64,000 nucleotides of DNA from contig OZ271833.1 in assembly GCA_965601665.1 (NCBI GenBank), positions 682,001-746,000 on the forward strand. The letters are read 5' to 3'. The notes below the pieces were generated by a model. It ran no database searches. It was not told where the DNA came from and saw only the letters and a list, made by a program, of their open reading frames with translations. The position numbers and the translations under genes are program-made. This document shows positions 1 to 7,194 of the stretch, piece after piece. How positions within the stretch are numbered: position 1 is the stretch's first letter; the number at the start of each line of letters is the position of its first letter. Origin of the DNA: JANQNX01 sp965601665 (GTDB taxonomy: Bacteria; Pseudomonadota; Gammaproteobacteria; Eutrophobiales; Eutrophobiaceae).

Positions 1-429
1 ACCCCCGGCAGCTTCGATCCAGCGTCCACCTACATGCCATACACCATTAGACGTTTTTACGGCTGCGCGAACTGGTGTTGATTGTTCAACCTTTATGCGA
101 AACGATATAAATGGCTTGATATCAATCGGCTTGAAACCAAGTATTTTCTGAATAGGGTTGAGATCGGCAAAAACAACAATTTGTTCTATCTGATTAATAC
201 CGACCACTTCTACCGATACCGGTACATTTAACGGGTCTTCGGCAAAGTCTGGCACAGTAACAATTACATTATTGTCGAAGACGACATTATCACCATCAAG
301 CATGATGTCATGCATTACTTCCCAGCCTGGTGAATTCAATGGGTCAATAGAATTACTGGCAGCATAAGTCATATATTGAATTGACATAAAAGCGAAAAGC
401 AATGCTGTTTTGAAAATAGGTATGCGCAT
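1..429 (-). CDS. Quinoprotein dehydrogenase-associated SoxYZ-like carrier protein (C-terminus cut by window edge)
   Basis: An open frame runs from an ATG at 429 to the window edge, giving 143 visible codons. It starts with a signal peptide (MRIPIFKTALLFAFMSIQ, probable cleavage after TYA) and continues into a SoxY-like stretch (LNSPGWEVMHDIM, then VPVSVEV and IKPFISFRIKVEQ, with RAAVKTSNGVWH near the edge). This resembles the family of SoxYZ-like carriers found beside PQQ alcohol dehydrogenases. Its exact role is unknown; SoxYZ proteins are periplasmic carriers of covalently bound sulfur intermediates. Divergent transcription from the neighbouring dehydrogenase fits that family. The C-terminal half, where a SoxZ-like domain would be expected, lies outside the window. 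Confidence 0.8.
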   Translation of the reverse strand, partial: MRIPIFKTALLFAFMSIQYMTYAASNSIDPLNSPGWEVMHDIMLDGDNVVFDNNVIVTVPDFAEDPLNVPVSVEVVGINQIEQIVVFADLNPIQKILGFKPIDIKPFISFRIKVEQSTPVRAAVKTSNGVWHVGGRWIEAAGG

Positions 430-628
430 AAACAAATTAAACAGTTGTTAAACAATATGCGTTAGTTAGTCGAAACTTATAAAACAATCTGATTATTATA
501 ATGAATAAAAGCTGAGTTAACCTGAGCATTAAAATACTTTGAAAATACTGAAATTTGTTCTTAGTTTAACGATAAATGACAAAAAAAATAGCAACTAAGA
601 ATAATAAAATTGTAAGACTTATTAACAG

Positions 629-645
629 TGTTGCATGTTGCAACA
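629..645. promoter_or_regulatory. Perfect inverted repeat, possible operator
   Basis: TGTTGCA-TGT-TGCAACA is a perfect 7-bp inverted repeat with a 3-bp spacer, lying between the divergent SoxYZ-like and alcohol dehydrogenase genes. TGT...ACA dyads of this kind are typical binding sites of dimeric regulators, including some sigma-54 activators. The regulator is unknown and the assignment is inference from symmetry and position. Confidence 0.4.
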
Positions 646-661
646 TAATCAATGTCTGGCA

Positions 662-890
662 GGAGTTTTTCCCTGCGAGTTCTAGCGGTGAAATTTTCCC
701 GTGAAGTTTTCCCGTAAGATAAATCTATAAGCTTTTCTATAAGAATTTAAGTTTTTATTTTTCCTGTGAAATCTTTCTGTGAAGTTTCCCCATGAGTTTT
801 TGCCTGTGAAGTTTTCCTATGATTTTTTCCCTATGAGTTTTTCCCTATGAGTTTTATCTATAAGTTTTCCATGTGAAGTTTTCCTGATTT
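662..890. repeat. Degenerate 13-14 bp tandem repeat
   Basis: About 16 imperfect units of the pattern GA(A)GTTTTCCCTAT follow one another, for example GAAGTTTTCCCGT, GAAGTTTCCCCAT, GAAGTTTTCCTAT and GAGTTTTTCCCTAT. Unit length wobbles between 13 and 14, so it is not a coding repeat. It sits upstream of the alcohol dehydrogenase gene. It could be an array of regulator sites or a decayed minisatellite; nothing in the sequence decides this. Confidence 0.75.
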
Positions 891-897
891 TATCAGG
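883..897. other. Short hairpin at the end of the tandem repeat
   Basis: CCTGAT-TTT-ATCAGG is a perfect 6-bp stem with a 3-base loop at the downstream edge of the repeat array. No U-tract follows, so it is not a canonical terminator. It may be an operator or a leader-RNA hairpin. Confidence 0.3.
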
Positions 898-992
898 CTA
901 TATAGATGAGTATACGTTTTAAGAGTATAAATTTATTTCTCTTAGTAACGAGAGAATGTTAATTGATAACAATAGTATGGAGGATGTCTGAC

Positions 993-2927
993 ATGTCAAT
1001 TCAACACTTACCTAAAGGTTTACAGAAAACATCTTTAGGTGCAATAGGAGCAACCACAGTTTTTATAGCTGCCTTAGGTTCGTCTCCAGTAATGGCTGGT
1101 AGCGATGTCACGTGGAATGAACTTCAACAGGATCATAATACTACCAATGATGTGCTGTCTTATGGCCTGGGTCTTAAAGCGCAGCGTCATAGCCCACTGA
1201 ATAAAATCAATACTTCAAACGTTGGTAAATTACGTCCCAAGTGGTCTTTTTCATTTGGCGACGAAAAACAACGTGGTCAAGAAGGCCAGGCTTTGATACA
1301 CGATGGCGTTATTTACATGACAGGATCTTATTCACGTATGTTTGCGTTGGATGTAGAGACTGGCAAGAAGTTATGGCAATACACTGCACGTTTACCTGAA
1401 GATATTCGTCCATGCTGTGACGTCATTAATCGTGGTGCAGCTATTTATGGTGACAAGGTATTTATGGGGTTGCTTGATGCTTCTATAGTTGCCCTGGATA
1501 AAAAAACCGGGAAAGTCGTATGGAAAGAAAAGTTCGGCGATCATACAGCGGGCTACACCATGACTGGCGCACCATTCGTTATCAAGGATAAAAAAACCGG
1601 TAAAGTGATGTTGATTCATGGTTCTTCCGGTGATGAGTTTGGTGTCGTAGGTAAATTGTTTGCTCGCGATCCTGATACTGGTAAGGAAATCTGGATGCGT
1701 CCGTTTGTACAAGGTCACATGGGCAGACTAAATGGTAAGGACTCAACTACGACAGGTAACGCTAAAGCACCTTCATGGCCTGATGGTGATTACAACGATA
1801 CTGGCAAGGTTGAAGCTTGGAGTCACGGTGGTGGTGCTCCATGGCAAACAGCTACTTTTGATGAAGAAACCAACACGATTGTAGTTGGTACCGGAAACCC
1901 TGCACCCTGGAATACCTGGAAACGAACAGGTCCAGATAAAGATCCTCGTAACTGGGATAGTCTTTATACATCTGGTCAGGCATACCTGGAACCAAGCACA
2001 GGCGAACTGGTTGGCTTTTTCCAACATACACCGAATGATGCATGGGACTACTCAGGCAACAATGAAATCATTCTGTTTGAATACAAGGATCCTAAATCAG
2101 GAAAGATGATTAAGGCAGGGGCTCATGCAGATCGAAATGGATTCCTATTCATTACTGATCGTGAGAAATTAACGAAGCGTGGTGCCAAGGAGGCAAATAA
2201 ACCAACATCGTTAATTGCTGCTCATCCTTTTGTTCCTGGAATTACCTGGGCGAAAGGGTTTGATCTTAAAACCGGTCGTCCGATTGTTAATTTCGATCAA
2301 TACCCACCTGAGCCAGCACCAGGTGAAAAACAAGGTAAGAAGATCCAGGTTACTCCTAACTTTTTAGGCGGTAAAAACTGGAATCCAATGTCTTACCATC
2401 CTGATACGGGCCTTTTCTACATTCCGTCTAACCATTGGTCAGAAGACTACTGGACAGAAAATGTTACCTATAAGAAAGGTGCTGCTTATCTTGGCCAGGG
2501 TTTCAGAATCCATAAGCAATTTGATGATCATATTGGATCATTGAAAGCAATGGATCCTCTTACAGGCAAGATCATCTGGGAACACAGGGAACCACTTCCT
2601 TTATGGTCTGGAACACTAACTACCAAAGGTGGACTTGTCTTTACCGGTACCAGTGATGGATATGTGAAGGCATTTGATGCTAAAAATGGTAAAGAGCTCT
2701 GGGCATTCCAAACTGGTTCAGGTGTAGTTTCTATACCTGTTACATGGGAAATGGGTGGTAAACAATACATTGGTATAGGTTCAGGATATGGCGGTGCAGT
2801 ACCTCTATGGGGTGGTGACGTTGCTGACCTGACTAAACCAGTGTCCCAGGGTGGTTCTTTTTGGGTATTCGAAATTCCTGAAGATGTAGCTGCCATTGAT
2901 AAAGATAAGGACGTTGCAGCTAAATAA
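993..2927 (+). CDS. exaA: PQQ-dependent alcohol dehydrogenase, ExaA/PedE type (calcium form)
   Basis: This periplasmic quinoprotein oxidises ethanol or other primary alcohols and passes electrons to a soluble cytochrome c. ATG at 993 is chosen because GGAGG ends 9 bases before it; the frame extends further up, to 963, without a ribosome site. The 644-residue product has a signal peptide ending near SSPVMA and the PQQ beta-propeller repeats. The vicinal disulfide pair is Cys141-Cys142 (RPCCDV). The catalytic Asp is Asp352 in NDAWDYSGNNE, and the C-terminus reads GYGGAVPLWGGD...GGSFWVFEIP as in ExaA. The residue two after the catalytic Asp is Ser354, whereas lanthanide-dependent XoxF and PedH have Asp there, so Ca2+ is the expected metal. 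A strong terminator follows. The PedF-type cytochrome downstream is the likely electron acceptor. Confidence 0.95.
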   Translation: MSIQHLPKGLQKTSLGAIGATTVFIAALGSSPVMAGSDVTWNELQQDHNTTNDVLSYGLGLKAQRHSPLNKINTSNVGKLRPKWSFSFGDEKQRGQEGQALIHDGVIYMTGSYSRMFALDVETGKKLWQYTARLPEDIRPCCDVINRGAAIYGDKVFMGLLDASIVALDKKTGKVVWKEKFGDHTAGYTMTGAPFVIKDKKTGKVMLIHGSSGDEFGVVGKLFARDPDTGKEIWMRPFVQGHMGRLNGKDSTTTGNAKAPSWPDGDYNDTGKVEAWSHGGGAPWQTATFDEETNTIVVGTGNPAPWNTWKRTGPDKDPRNWDSLYTSGQAYLEPSTGELVGFFQHTPNDAWDYSGNNEIILFEYKDPKSGKMIKAGAHADRNGFLFITDREKLTKRGAKEANKPTSLIAAHPFVPGITWAKGFDLKTGRPIVNFDQYPPEPAPGEKQGKKIQVTPNFLGGKNWNPMSYHPDTGLFYIPSNHWSEDYWTENVTYKKGAAYLGQGFRIHKQFDDHIGSLKAMDPLTGKIIWEHREPLPLWSGTLTTKGGLVFTGTSDGYVKAFDAKNGKELWAFQTGSGVVSIPVTWEMGGKQYIGIGSGYGGAVPLWGGDVADLTKPVSQGGSFWVFEIPEDVAAIDKDKDVAAK

Positions 2928-2994
2928 AATGGAATTGTAGGTTAAGTAAACTCCTCAAGTTCCAACTAGTTATGTTTTTGGCACTTGATTCTTT

Positions 2995-3031
2995 AATTGG
3001 CAGGGAATTGATTCCCTGCCAATTATTTTTC
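2995..3031 (+). terminator. Rho-independent terminator after the alcohol dehydrogenase
   Basis: A perfect 14-bp stem (AATTGGCAGGGAAT, 2995-3008; complement at 3011-3024) is followed by TATTTTTCTT. It closes the dehydrogenase transcript and separates it from the pentapeptide gene. Confidence 0.9.
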
Positions 3032-3096
3032 TTAAAACAGGTCTAGTTCTGACGAAAAAAGTTAACTTAACTAACCCATTCGCGAGGTTTGAAGAA

Positions 3097-3708
3097 ATGA
3101 TTCGGACTTTTAAAAAAACATTCAGCATATTGATAACCATCGTTTGCATTAGTCAAGTAAATTCAATAAATGCGTATGAAACTATCGTTAATAAGATGCC
3201 CAGACCGGATCCTTGGATTGTTAATGGTTGCGAAATTAAACCGAAAACCATTTGCAAAAATGTAGATTTAAGTTTTGCAGATTTGAAAAACGCGAATCTA
3301 ACAAATGCAGATTTGACCGGTGCCAAACTTGTCCGGGCTGATTTACGTGGGGTAAAGCTGATAGGCGCAGATTTATCTGGTGCCGATCTTGAGTCGGCAG
3401 ACATGCGCGTTAGTAATTTAAAAAGAGCTAAATTTATTCGCGCTAGCTTGCGAGGAGCTAACCTGGAGTTCTCCAGGGCAATAAAGGCAGATATGAATTA
3501 TGCTGATTTAACTGCAGCAAATTTTGAAATGGTAAGGGCAAACCGCATCCAATTGGTCGGTGCAAAACTTATAAACACTAATTTGCAGGAAGCAAAATTT
3601 TATGAAGCTAATCTTTCTAATGCTGTTATGGAAGGCGCGAAAATAACATTCACGATATTTCAGGGTGCTTTTATGGAGGGTTGCAAAGGTTGTCCTCATG
3701 ATTGGTAG
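3097..3708 (+). CDS. Exported pentapeptide-repeat protein
   Basis: This 203-residue protein has an N-terminal signal peptide (KTFSILITIVCISQVNS-INA). From about residue 50 to 195 it carries tandem pentapeptides of the A(D/N)LXX type (FADLKNANLTNADLTGAKL, RADL, GADLSGADL), which form a right-handed quadrilateral beta-helix. Cysteines occur before the repeats (NGCEIKPKTICKN) and at the end (GCKGCPHDW), so disulfides capping the helix are plausible after export. Many pentapeptide proteins are cytoplasmic, so the signal peptide is notable. Position in a PQQ-alcohol dehydrogenase cluster suggests a periplasmic accessory role, but no function can be assigned. The stop overlaps the start of the next gene. 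Confidence 0.85.
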   Translation: MIRTFKKTFSILITIVCISQVNSINAYETIVNKMPRPDPWIVNGCEIKPKTICKNVDLSFADLKNANLTNADLTGAKLVRADLRGVKLIGADLSGADLESADMRVSNLKRAKFIRASLRGANLEFSRAIKADMNYADLTAANFEMVRANRIQLVGAKLINTNLQEAKFYEANLSNAVMEGAKITFTIFQGAFMEGCKGCPHDW

Positions 3709-4117
3709 GTTAACTATTTTTTCGGGGATAGAGTTTTTTTTATTTGCAGGTTTTATATCAAATTTATGGGCTGATGATGCAGTTACTGCTTTTCAATTAT
3801 GCAGAAAAATAACAGTTCCTGTTGAGCGGCTCGAATGTTTTGATGAAAGCGCAAGAAAATATGCACCCCCGTTAATTAAAGGAAAATTGGGTCACGTTAC
3901 TGATTTATACAATCTGGATAAACCGCATCTGTTGAGATATAGAAGTCACGGTGTGATTTTTGTTCTCTATCTACGTGACGAGGAAGGAAACGTTTTGCAA
4001 AACCTCCATATTGGAGGAAGAGGAGAAGATGAATATCTTATCAGTGAACCTGGTAAATATTCGTTAAAAATTGATGGGAGTGCTGGCTGGGAGATTTGGC
4101 TGGAACCAATTGAATAG
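3698..4117 (+). CDS. Small periplasmic protein of unknown function
   Basis: The start is taken at the ATG at 3698, 8 bases after AAAGG, giving 139 residues and an 11-base overlap with the pentapeptide gene, which suggests translational coupling. A signal peptide ends near SNLWA-DD. The mature part begins AFQLCRKITVPVERLECFDESA, a Cys-x13-Cys segment seen at the start of various secreted proteins. It ends with a beta-rich part (RSHGVIFVLYL, GKYSLKIDGSAGWEIWLEP). I do not recognise the family. Its place between a pentapeptide protein and a PedF cytochrome suggests a role in the same oxidation system. Confidence 0.7.
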   Translation: MIGRLTIFSGIEFFLFAGFISNLWADDAVTAFQLCRKITVPVERLECFDESARKYAPPLIKGKLGHVTDLYNLDKPHLLRYRSHGVIFVLYLRDEEGNVLQNLHIGGRGEDEYLISEPGKYSLKIDGSAGWEIWLEPIE

Positions 4118-4155
4118 CTGTGCTCTACATTTATACATAATCGGAGTAAAAGATA

Positions 4156-4575
4156 ATGAAAAAGAGTTGTAAATATTTGATGGCTTGTTTTTTTCTAGGC
4201 ATATGTTTTATGAGTAATGTATCAGCACACGGAGATGGTGCTCCACAGCCGGTTGATACTGAAGGGCTGAAAGCACTGGGAGAAGAATGGTTGTCGAAAA
4301 ACCCTTATAGAGATAATGAAAAAGCGATTGAAATAGGTGCATCTGGTTATAATTCAAATTGTGCACGCTGCCACGGGCTTGATGTAAAATCTGGTGGTAT
4401 AGCGCCTGATCTGCGTTATCTTGAAGTCAATGCAGAAGGTGATGAATGGTTTATATATCGCATACGAAAAGGTGCCGTCCGAAATGGTGTAACTTATATG
4501 CCCAAATTTGAAGGTTTGCTTAGTCAGGAAGCAATGTGGGCAATAAGAGCGTATATAGATGCTCAGCCCGAATAA
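4156..4575 (+). CDS. pedF: Cytochrome c-550 PedF-type, electron acceptor of PQQ alcohol dehydrogenase
   Basis: This 139-residue periplasmic monohaem cytochrome starts with a signal peptide ending at NVSA-HGDGAPQPVDTEG. The haem site is CARCH, and the likely axial Met lies in VTYMPKFEGLLSQEAMWAIRAYI. The order HGDxxPQPVD, GEEW, EIGASGYNxNCARCHGL, GGIAPDLRYL, GDEWFI and GAVRNGVTYMP is the signature of PedF, the cytochrome c550 partner of ExaA/PedE dehydrogenases. The start ATG follows a CGGAGTAAAAGATA ribosome site. The next gene overlaps its end by 17 bases. Confidence 0.92.
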   Translation: MKKSCKYLMACFFLGICFMSNVSAHGDGAPQPVDTEGLKALGEEWLSKNPYRDNEKAIEIGASGYNSNCARCHGLDVKSGGIAPDLRYLEVNAEGDEWFIYRIRKGAVRNGVTYMPKFEGLLSQEAMWAIRAYIDAQPE

Positions 4576-4909
4576 AACAGTTTATGCTTTATGCAATCGC
4601 AAAGCATTTTTTTTCCTGCTACTAACCGGTAATACATCATTGTTATACGCGGATATAAATGATTATTTTGTACGACGATTAGTGTTATATGAATCGGATT
4701 GCAGGCTGGATACGCTAGCAAGAGAGAAAACTAATAACCAACAGGCTCGCTTTTTTGTGACGTGCCAAAACATATCCTTTTATCCAGATGGTATAGACAT
4801 AACTTGTAGTAATGAGGATGACGAAACCAGTTGCGAGATAAAAACCAACAGTCGTAAATTTAATTCACTGGATGTTTTATACAGAGACCGAAATAAACGT
4901 AGCGAATAA
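4559..4909 (+). CDS. Small secreted cysteine-containing protein, tandem paralogue 1
   Basis: This 116-residue protein overlaps the end of the cytochrome gene by 17 bases, so it is probably co-translated. A hydrophobic N-terminus (AFFFLLLTGNTSLLYA) predicts export. The mature region INDYFVRRLVLYESDCRLD, then FVTCQNISFYPDGIDITCS and DDETSCEIKT, is nearly the same as that of the next gene. The four conserved cysteines suggest two disulfides. I do not recognise a family. The link to the PedF/ExaA genes is by position only. Confidence 0.75.
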   Translation: MLSPNKTVYALCNRKAFFFLLLTGNTSLLYADINDYFVRRLVLYESDCRLDTLAREKTNNQQARFFVTCQNISFYPDGIDITCSNEDDETSCEIKTNSRKFNSLDVLYRDRNKRSE

Positions 4910-4930
4910 CGATTTTTAAAGTAAAGACTA

Positions 4931-5239
4931 ATGCCACGGCTCCCGTTTGCGGGCGGCAGTATCCTGATAATCGTCTTTTTTATTATGGCCTCCTCCTCAG
5001 AAGCCCAAATAAATGATTATCAGATACGCCGCCTTATTTTATATAAAACTGATTGCAGACTTGATTCACTCTCAAGCCATAGTGTAAGTAATGGCATACA
5101 GTTTATTGCGACCTGTAAGAATGTTTCTTTTTATCCTGATGGAGTAATAATTAATTGTAGTGATGTTGATGATGAAAGGAGTTGCAAGACTGAAACTGAA
5201 AGTCGCTCTTTCAATTTAAAATTATTACAGTCTGAATAA
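4931..5239 (+). CDS. Small secreted cysteine-containing protein, tandem paralogue 2
   Basis: This 102-residue protein has a signal peptide (GSILIIVFFIMASSSEA) and a mature part INDYQIRRLILYKTDCRLDS, FIATCKNVSFYPDGVIINCS, DDERSCKTETESRSFN. The same four cysteines and the SFYPDG motif occur in the preceding gene, so the pair arose by tandem duplication. The start is uncertain because no strong ribosome site precedes it. Function is unknown. Confidence 0.75.
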   Translation: MPRLPFAGGSILIIVFFIMASSSEAQINDYQIRRLILYKTDCRLDSLSSHSVSNGIQFIATCKNVSFYPDGVIINCSDVDDERSCKTETESRSFNLKLLQSE

Positions 5240-5535
5240 ATCAGTATTTGCAAATGAATAATAAGGATATAAGCTCAGTTCAACAATCTTTCAAAGATTT
5301 CGCTGTACTATTTGCATTATATGTTGGACGGTATATGTATGTCGTATAATTTAAAACAAAGTATGTTAGATAAGGTAAAACCTGAACGCCATGTATTCCC
5401 AACGCTTTGTATTGGGTAGTTCGGAATTACTATTACTGCTTTCCGCCTCGGTTAGCCTATTGTCGTTAAATAATTAAAGACACATATTGCAAGCTATTGT
5501 AACCTTGTCATAACATAATCACCGGCAGTACTATT
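5240..5535 (+). other. Intergenic region without a recognised gene
   Basis: About 296 bases of AT-rich sequence. TTGGAC (5324-5329) and a perfect TATAAT (5345-5350) resemble a sigma-70 promoter, but the 15-bp spacer is short. I see no other interpretable element. Confidence 0.4.
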
Positions 5536-5979
5536 GTGTTTAATCAAGCACATAATAATCGTATTTGTATATCTCTTTTTCGACCTTTATTAATATTTAT
5601 TTTATTTTCGCTAAATCCATCTAACCTGTACGCTCAGCCCTGTCTGGATTTAGCAGCCAGGATATATTGGAATGGTTTGCCCATCGACTCGATTGGATTA
5701 TTACTTCCGATGAAAACCAGGGGACCTCGTAGTTTTATTGGTGGACGTGGCTTTGATTATCTTGTTCGCTTTGAAACAGAACTAAACTCAGATGGGAAAC
5801 TGGTTTTGCAGACCGAGTTTCTTAGCACAAAGAGGAGCTGTACTGAGGTTGACAAATTGGAACACATTCCTGTTGCTGGAGAGCAAATACAGGCTGGTTT
5901 TCTATCGTGTGGACAGGATCGATATCAACTGGTACTAGACATATATGACATTGTAAAAAAGCCTTCCAATTGTTGGTGA
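5536..5979 (+). CDS. Small secreted protein of unknown function
   Basis: The frame opens with GTG at 5536 and encodes 147 residues. A hydrophobic export signal (LFRPLLIFILFSLNPSNLYA) precedes a mature domain QPCLDLAARIYWNGLPIDSIG with four cysteines (PCLD, RSCTEV, LSCGQ, SNCW). No clear ribosome site is present, so the start is a guess. It follows the two cysteine-protein paralogues in the same direction but shares no obvious motif with them. I do not recognise the family. Confidence 0.6.
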   Translation: MFNQAHNNRICISLFRPLLIFILFSLNPSNLYAQPCLDLAARIYWNGLPIDSIGLLLPMKTRGPRSFIGGRGFDYLVRFETELNSDGKLVLQTEFLSTKRSCTEVDKLEHIPVAGEQIQAGFLSCGQDRYQLVLDIYDIVKKPSNCW

Positions 5980-6192
5980 TAGAATACAGAAGTTAAACTT
6001 ATATTTTCAGAGAATTAGATTGGGGATTTTAGCTGGATCTGTTGTCACTGTTATGAACAGGATTTATTCATGAATTTGCTGCTAAGGAAACAGAATCGAG
6101 CAGATGAGTAAGAAAGACTCCTGCCAGCATCTGATAAATAGGTTTTAGCTAAATGACAAGATTAGCTTTCCCGGGAGCCATGGAACAGCAAT

Positions 6193-6217
6193 AAAAAAGC
6201 CCGGTAACCGGGCTTTG
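6193..6217 (-). terminator. Rho-independent terminator of the SDR gene
   Basis: GCCCGG-TAA-CCGGGC (6199-6213) is flanked by an A-run on the left, which reads as TTTTTT on the minus strand. It lies 16 bases beyond the stop of the SDR gene. It could also stop plus-strand transcription arriving from the alcohol locus. Confidence 0.85.
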
Positions 6218-6232
6218 TTCGTAGCGGGCGTA

Positions 6233-7051
6233 TTATGCTGGTGAAGGGTGCCAGCCAGCGTCTGCCCAGAGTTCGCCGCTAACGGCAGAGTTGGCGATCA
6301 TAAAGCAAATCGCATCAGCGATTTCCTGTGGACGTATCAAACGGCCTAACTGCGTATCTGGCAGTACATATTTCTCAATATATTCATCGCCCATGGCGCG
6401 AACCATTGGCGTGTCGGTAAAACCGGGATGAATCACACCACAACGAACACCATGGAAAATGGCTTCCTTGGTCAGTGTTGCTGCCGCGCCTTCTATGCCA
6501 GCTTTGGTAGAAGCATAAGAGACCTGGCCCTTGTTACCTTGAGAGGAAATTGAACCGATAAAAACAACGGTGCCCTGAACTCTTTCGTCCGGGTGCCATT
6601 TTTTCAGGCCTTTCACGGCACGATCTTCAGCGATCATCGCAATCATGTGCATAGCCCAGTAAACAGGTGCTATCAGGTTCACATCTACCACCAGCTTGAA
6701 GTTTTCAACGGGGTACATATTTGCTTTCTTGGTTTCCTTATTAACCCTGACAGCAAGGTCGTCACGGGTGATGCCCGCAGCAGGAATACAGATAGAAGGC
6801 AGGCCGTATTTTGACTTTATTTCTTCAAAGACACTGGTGCGAAAGTCTTCATCACAGGTGTTACCCTTGAAAGGAACGGCAACGTCTGCGTTGGCTTCGT
6901 TATTGATTTGTTCTGCGGCGATCTCGATATTGTCAGACATATCGACCAGTGCCAGTTTTTTCACACCGCGCTTGGCCAGTTCAAAACTGACAGCGTTGCC
7001 AATGCCACTGCCACCGCCGGTGATAATGCCTACTCGATCTTTAATTTCCAT
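6233..7051 (-). CDS. SDR-family oxidoreductase (3-oxoacyl reductase-like)
   Basis: This 272-residue short-chain dehydrogenase would be an NAD(P)-dependent alcohol/ketone reductase. The start at 7051 has AGAGG 7 bases upstream; a longer reading up to 7120 has no ribosome site. The nucleotide-binding motif is TGGGSGIG near residue 12, with Asp after the second strand (LALVDMSD), which suggests NAD preference. The catalytic triad is Ser in GSISSQ with the pair YASTK. HPGFTDTPM follows, and the last helix region ends SGELWADAGWHPSPA. Substrate unknown; FabG or acetoacetyl-CoA reductase-like enzymes are the nearest well-known relatives. It may handle carbonyl products of alcohol metabolism, but that is only suggested by position. 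Confidence 0.85.
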   Translation of the reverse strand: MEIKDRVGIITGGGSGIGNAVSFELAKRGVKKLALVDMSDNIEIAAEQINNEANADVAVPFKGNTCDEDFRTSVFEEIKSKYGLPSICIPAAGITRDDLAVRVNKETKKANMYPVENFKLVVDVNLIAPVYWAMHMIAMIAEDRAVKGLKKWHPDERVQGTVVFIGSISSQGNKGQVSYASTKAGIEGAAATLTKEAIFHGVRCGVIHPGFTDTPMVRAMGDEYIEKYVLPDTQLGRLIRPQEIADAICFMIANSAVSGELWADAGWHPSPA

Positions 7052-7194
7052 GTTGTACCTCTTACATTTATGGAACGTGTACCTGGGTATGCATTGTAAA
7101 GCATTTGTGGTGCACTGCAATAAAATTATTAAAAATCATGTTATTTTAATAACTTATATCCAGTGGCGGTTACGCTAGCCGGCATTCCAGGCAG

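Larger units (their letters stand above)
430..992. other. Intergenic region between divergent SoxYZ-like and alcohol dehydrogenase genes
   Basis: This AT-rich stretch of about 560 bp has no gene that I can support. It holds an inverted repeat at 629-645, a degenerate 13-14 bp tandem repeat at about 662-890, a small hairpin at 883-897 and another inverted repeat (TTCTCT-N8-AGAGAA, 937-956) shortly before the dehydrogenase. It must contain the promoters of both flanking genes, but I could not identify a convincing -35/-10 or -24/-12 pair. Confidence 0.7.

Noticed and set aside
657..672. Sigma-54 promoter for the alcohol dehydrogenase (TGGCAGG-N4-TTTCC)
   Set aside because: The near-invariant -12 GC is TC and the site is over 300 bases from the gene, inside the repeat array.
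662..890. CRISPR array
   Set aside because: Units are 13-14 bp, contiguous and without spacers; no cas gene is present in the window.
963..992. Upstream extension of the alcohol dehydrogenase start
   Set aside because: GGAGG fits only the ATG at 993; the added residues would precede the signal peptide without a ribosome site.
993..2927. Assignment as methanol dehydrogenase MxaF or lanthanide XoxF
   Set aside because: Sequence motifs and the C-terminus match ExaA/PedE, and Ser354 replaces the lanthanide-coordinating Asp.
5339..5419. 26-codon open frame starting ATGTCGTATAAT
   Set aside because: No ribosome site, no family resemblance and it overlaps the only promoter-like TATAAT in the gap; most likely chance.
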